64,000 nt of DNA, from assembly GCA_028015205.1 (NCBI GenBank), contig CM051514.1:39324150-39388149 (forward strand), written 5' to 3'. A model generated the notes under the pieces. That model was not told the DNA's origin, made no database searches, and saw nothing but the letters and a program-made list of their open reading frames with translations. This DNA comes from Mytilisepta virgata (taxonomy: Eukaryota; Mollusca; Bivalvia; Mytilida; Mytilidae). Below are positions 60,562 to 64,000 of this stretch, piece after piece (position 1 is the first letter of the stretch; each line of letters opens with the position of its first letter). The position numbers and the translations under genes are program-made.

Positions 60562-62730
60562 TCAACGGAAGTTGAATCTTGCATTTCTAAAGAGTGGTGT
60601 GACTGCGTTGTAGTAATCCATAACTTGTTCCTCGGTAGGAAAGCTAGATATGATATTATCGACATATAAATCCTGTGTGAGTTTCTCTGACCAGCTACAT
60701 TGGTTTTCTTTCAGGTGTTTCAAGATAACAGCATTGAGAATGAACGGGGAGCATGTAGCCCCGAAAAGTACAGATCGGAATCTATATGTCACTAGTGGTC
60801 CCTTAGGTTCCATCGGATTTTCGTACCAGAAAAACCTAGTAACATCTCTGTCAACTTCTTCAAGACCTACGTTAAGAAATGCCTTTTCAATATCAGTTGT
60901 CACTGCGTATTGATGGTATCTAAATCTCAATAATATCGATGTTATATCGTTCAAATCAGGTGGTATGTTCAATAAGCAGTCATTTAATGACGGAGTATTT
61001 TGATTCTCTCTACAACTACAATCGTAGACAATCCTGACTGGGGTGGTTGTTGACTCTTTCCTCACCGGATGGTGCGGAATGTAATGTACTTTCTTGTTTT
61101 CAGGTATCTCATCGTCTGTTCTCTCTATGAAACCTTTTTTTAACTGATCTGCCATGATTTCGCCATATTTTGCAAGTATTTGCGGCTCTTTCCGTAATCT
61201 GTTTATCACGTTTTCTGTCCTTCTGTAAGCTACGTTACGGTTAAGTGGGAGTTCGGGATGTTCATCCTTCCAAGGTAAATTTGCGGAGTAGCTATTATCG
61301 ACCATACGTATCGATGATTTCTGGTACTGATCCTGAAATTCCTGGTATCCGATTTTCTCATTTGTTTGTTCTGTTCCGACGTTTTCGACTTTCCAAAACC
61401 TTTCGATGTCAATTTCCTCTCTGACATGTGATGCTAAAATGGTCATCATAGATGTGCTTGTACTCCTGTTAGTTCCCTTACATGGTCCTGAGAGCAAGTA
61501 ACCTAATTTTGATTTGACCGCCGTGGGCCCCTCTCCTCTAATAACCTCATCCTCGACAATATTCCAATATTGATCAACGCCTATCAATAGTCCTATCGCG
61601 AAGTGTTCATCGTCCGTAACTGGGTGAGCTAGCCTGAGGTTGTCTAAGTATGGAAGTTTTCTTGTAGACTTTGTGTAAGTTTTCAGTGGAGCTGCTATCT
61701 GGGGTACGACTAAAACATCAAGAGTCATGTATTTGCCGTCGATGGTCTGAAGTTTGATCTTAGCAGTTTTGAGATGTTGAATGCGGTTATTCCTACCGTT
61801 ATCTCCAAATCCAGATAACATAATTTCCTCTCTTCCACTGGGTTGTAAATCCAATTTGTCAGCTAATGTCCTTGTGACAAAAGATCGCTGGGCACCCTCG
61901 TCAAAAAGAATGTTTGCGTCAACTGTTTGTCCTCTGAAACTGACTGGTGCGACCGCGGTTTTAAGTAAGACATCAGGTCGACATCCGACATTAAATGATG
62001 AGCATACTACTGAGGATTCTGGTTCTGTCTCATGACTCTGAACAGTGCATGTATTTGTGGGTTGCTTTGATTTTATCTCATTTGTCATGTCTGCTTTGCA
62101 CAGGCTGGTGTGATGACGTTTGCTACATTTCCTACAGTTTGATTTTGACTTGCAGTCAGCTACGGCATGTTTACCTAAACAATTGTAACATAGTCTCTCT
62201 TGTTTCACAATTTTGATGCGTGAATCATAATCTGCGTGCTTCGTACATTCTCCGGATTTGTGTGACCCTTTACAATAGGCGCATGTAATCGATTTCATGG
62301 GTGCAGTACTCTTTGGCCAGACTCTTTTAGACTTTGTATTGGTATAAAATGTGGCTGTAGCGCTCGGATAGTCAGTAGATATGGTGTTTGTTAGGCAGTT
62401 TCCAGATTCTAGTATAGTAAGCTCTTTGAATATACTACGGCGCAAATCTCCTAATAGCCAATCTGTAGACCCATGTTCCCGTGTCAAATTCTGACGTATT
62501 TCTCCTGGTAGTTTGTTTAGAAATATAGGGACTAAGAGAGAGCCGTACGATTCCTGTGTTTGACCAAGGGACTCTAATCCGCGTATATAGGTTTCAACCG
62601 TGTCATAATAAACCTTGAGACTAGTGAGTGCGTAATTTGGCGCAGGAAGATCAAGAAGTCCTTGCATGTATGATTGCCTAATCTTGTGTTCTTGTCCGAA
62701 ACGATTATGCAGAAGGTCTACAGCTCTTGC
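60562..62730 (-). pseudogene. pol: BEL gag end, protease and reverse transcriptase
   Basis: Open from just after the TAG to TGA 60564-60562. Numbering from the first Met (62667): three CCHC zinc knuckles (129-141, 160-172, 178-190); protease active site ILFDEGAQRSF (Asp-Glu-Gly at 255-257, not the usual Asp-Ser/Thr-Gly); reverse transcriptase with TTDIEKAF (Asp592), LFGATCSPF, and YVDN at 668-671. The second Asp of the usual YVDD box is Asn; I recall this in other BEL elements, so it may not be a defect. The TGA falls just after NARFNFR at the end of the RT core, and the frame continues beyond it. Confidence 0.9.
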
Positions 62731-63372
62731 CTAGTTTGTGTTTGTGAGTGCGAAACCCGCGATAGTACTGGAAGCCTCTCCCTCTAGAAGTGTTTTAAGG
62801 TAGTTAAATTTCTGTACCTCACTAAGCGTGTTGTTGCCATGCACGGCGGAATCAAAAGAATCCCAAAAGGATTGCCAGTCTAGTATGTTGCCATCAAACT
62901 TTGGTAAATGAAGCTTCGGGAGCTTATGAAAGTCACTACTACTTGAGCTTGTGATAGAACGAGATGTGTTGAGATGTGGTACGCTTTGATCATTAATAGC
63001 ATAACTTGGGTACTGGTGTTGTGGGCGTGCATCATTGACGGTTTGAATTGTAAAACTGCTAGCTGCTGGGTTGAGATTTGAAGTATTAATTTGCAGAAGT
63101 TTACGTATTTTGTGTATTTTCGTCTCTAAATTATACTTATACTCATCTGCGTCTAATATTTCAGCTTCTGCCTCCTCGGCGTCTGCATTCTCCAGAATTT
63201 GTGCATTCAGATCCTTTAGAATGTCCTGTTTTTCACTCAAATTTGTAAAGTCAACTTCAAAATCACTAGCTTCATGTCCATCTTCCTATGCGAGTTTTTT
63301 GTCTATTCTCTTCAGAATTCTTGAAATTACACTCCGATGTCCTGCGCGCACAGACTTGAGTTTGCTTGTCAT
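62731..63372 (-). pseudogene. gag: BEL gag (two in-frame TAG stops)
   Basis: The ATG at 63372, 9 nt after the primer site, opens a frame that meets TAG at 63288-63286 after 28 codons. The same frame resumes, and from about 62960 shows the DUF1759-type capsid block KLPKLHLPKFDGNILDWQSF, then DSAVHGNNTLSEVQKFNYL and LLEGEASSTIAGFALTN. It meets a second TAG at 62733-62731 inside that domain. The frame continues directly into the next section, so the stops do not mark a gag-pol boundary. Decay is more likely than programmed readthrough. Confidence 0.85.
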
Positions 63373-63381
63373 TTCTCTTTT

Positions 63382-63394
63382 AGTCACGGCACCA
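63382..63394 (-). promoter_or_regulatory. Primer-binding site, tRNA-His
   Basis: The - strand reads TGGTGCCGTGACT one base after the LTR. Its complement AGTCACGGCACCA matches the 3' end of animal tRNA-His(GUG) with CCA (13 of 13 from memory of the tRNA). The match stops there. Confidence 0.85.
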
Positions 63395-63395
63395 A

Positions 63396-63560
63396 TATCA
63401 ATGTCTTGGGGTTGTGATCGTATAGTTTGTAACTTCAGATAAACTAAAAGACGTTTGGTTTGTTTAACTTTCTAATGGACTTCTAATGGATACAGTGACG
63501 TTACAATAAGTGTATGGTAACGGTGCGTAACGTAATCATAGTAGTGTGCGATTCCTGACA
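63396..63560 (-). repeat. BEL 5' LTR
   Basis: 165 bp, with the same ends as the 3' LTR. The + strand 13-mer GTGATCGTATAGT is at 63414-63426, in the U5 part, 19 nt from the primer site. A CRE-like TGACGTTA lies in the upstream half. No TATA box stands out. Confidence 0.93.
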
Positions 63561-63565
63561 ACATG
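63561..63565. repeat. Target-site duplication ACATG (right)
   Basis: Matches 57429-57433. The pair fixes both outer ends of the retrotransposon. Confidence 0.85.
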
Positions 63566-63935
63566 TATATCAGGTTTATAAACCCATTTCCAAATTATTC
63601 CTTTTTGACAACCATGAGTGTTTTAGTTGGGTGTCAATGTAACTACTGGGTGGCTACCCTATTTTGCCAGGTATCCAATGTCTCCATACATGTTTTTTTC
63701 TTCTACTAAATTTAAAAAGGTCCAATATTTATTCTGATGAATTGTTTAACCCTTTGACCATGACTTTTTAACTGCGGATGACATTGTCTGTGCGGTATTT
63801 TTTCATGAACTTTCTTGATGTTTCTGGCGCGAAGATGTCAATGTTATTAACGTTTTGAGATTTGAAATTTGAACGGATATGATTAGAAAATACGCATTTA
63901 TTTAGTTTTTATATTTGCTTTTCATTTCTACATAG
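63566..63935 (+). other. Rest of CIR1 intron 1
   Basis: AT-rich intron sequence between the right target duplication and the exon 2 acceptor. No other feature. Confidence 0.6.
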
Positions 63936-64000
63936 GTATGGATGGCTCAACAGAAAACAGAATTTGAGAAGAAAAAACAAGAAGACTTGTTAAATCAGTA
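63936..64000 (+). CDS. CIR1: CIR1 exon 2 (runs off the window)
   Basis: The acceptor is cattctacatag-like (ttcatttctacatag). It encodes VWMAQQKTEFEKKKQEDLLN, then Q, still open at the window end. With exon 1 it gives NIKRVWMAQQK, matching the NIKKVWMAEQK block of vertebrate CIR1 followed by the KKKQEEL(M/L) run. Confidence 0.92.

Larger units (their letters stand above)
57434..63560 (-). mobile_element. BEL/Pao LTR retrotransposon, 6127 bp, non-functional
   Basis: 165-bp LTRs (57434-57598 and 63396-63560) differ at four positions. Order on the - strand: 5' LTR, one spacer base, tRNA-His primer site, gag, protease, reverse transcriptase, RNase H, integrase, DUF5641-type tail, 3' LTR. Gag to integrase lie in one frame with no frameshift, the usual BEL single-polyprotein plan. 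Three in-frame stops (TAG 63288-63286, TAG 62733-62731, TGA 60564-60562), a 226-bp insertion in pol and loss of an integrase catalytic Asp make it dead. It is antisense in CIR1 intron 1, starting about 45 bp after the donor of exon 1. Confidence 0.95.
57385..63935 (+). other. CIR1: CIR1 intron 1 (6.55 kb), host of the BEL element
   Basis: GTGAGA donor and ttctacatag acceptor. Without the 6.13-kb retrotransposon and one target duplication, the intron would be only about 420 bp. The unoccupied remainder holds nothing else recognised. Confidence 0.85.

Noticed and set aside
62731..62733. Programmed readthrough stop between gag and pol
   Set aside because: The TAG lies inside the capsid-like domain rather than at a domain boundary, and another TAG and a TGA occur in the same frame, so decay is simpler.

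Overview
The window looks like nuclear DNA of a marine bivalve, most likely a mussel-like species. I infer this from three things: AT-rich, intron-dense sequence; proteins that align by eye with animal families; and dense bivalve-type dispersed repeats, including gctcacctgg-type modular repeats, a Helitron, a BEL/Pao retrotransposon and LINE fragments. There is no prokaryotic or organellar signature. The species call is inference.

Layout. (1) About 6.1-26.9 kb, + strand: the 3' two thirds of an RBMS-family gene (RNA-binding motif, single-stranded-interacting; fly homologue alan shepard). Ten phase-compatible exons run from inside RRM1 through RRM2 and the Ala/Gln/Pro-rich tail to a stop at 25217, followed by an AT-rich 3' UTR. 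The exons that start RRM1 were not found and probably lie upstream of the window. (2) About 27-43.7 kb: a gene-free block of repeats. It holds tandem degenerate repeats, a 106-bp satellite, a complete-looking 1.37-kb non-autonomous Helitron, and five of the six copies of a modular repeat family with a hairpin at each end. Three of these copies lie head to tail. (3) About 43.8-50.4 kb, - strand: OXNAD1 (oxidoreductase NAD-binding domain-containing protein 1), five coding exons including the C-terminus; the N-terminal exon was not found. (4) About 50.4-57.2 kb: minisatellites, a dispersed retroposon-like repeat, a decayed LINE, and a large inverted minisatellite. (5) 57313 to the window end, + strand: the first two coding exons of CIR1 (corepressor interacting with RBPJ). 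Its first intron holds a whole 6.1-kb BEL/Pao retrotransposon in antisense orientation, with 165-bp LTRs and 5-bp target duplications.

The three host genes are not obviously linked in function: an RNA-binding regulator, a probably mitochondrial flavin/NAD oxidoreductase, and a Notch/RBPJ corepressor. OXNAD1 and CIR1 point away from each other, but the OXNAD1 first exon is not located, so a shared promoter is only possible.

The strongest unusual signals are these. In the BEL element, 13 nt in the LTR next to the tRNA-His primer site appear complementary to the 5' half of the same tRNA, giving a bipartite primer-tRNA contact. The gctcacctgg repeats carry hairpins at both ends whose stems change by compensatory substitutions between copies. 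A 226-bp stretch interrupting the BEL pol is identical to a repeat 3.8 kb away. A 42-bp near-perfect palindrome lies 48 bp beyond an RBMS splice donor.
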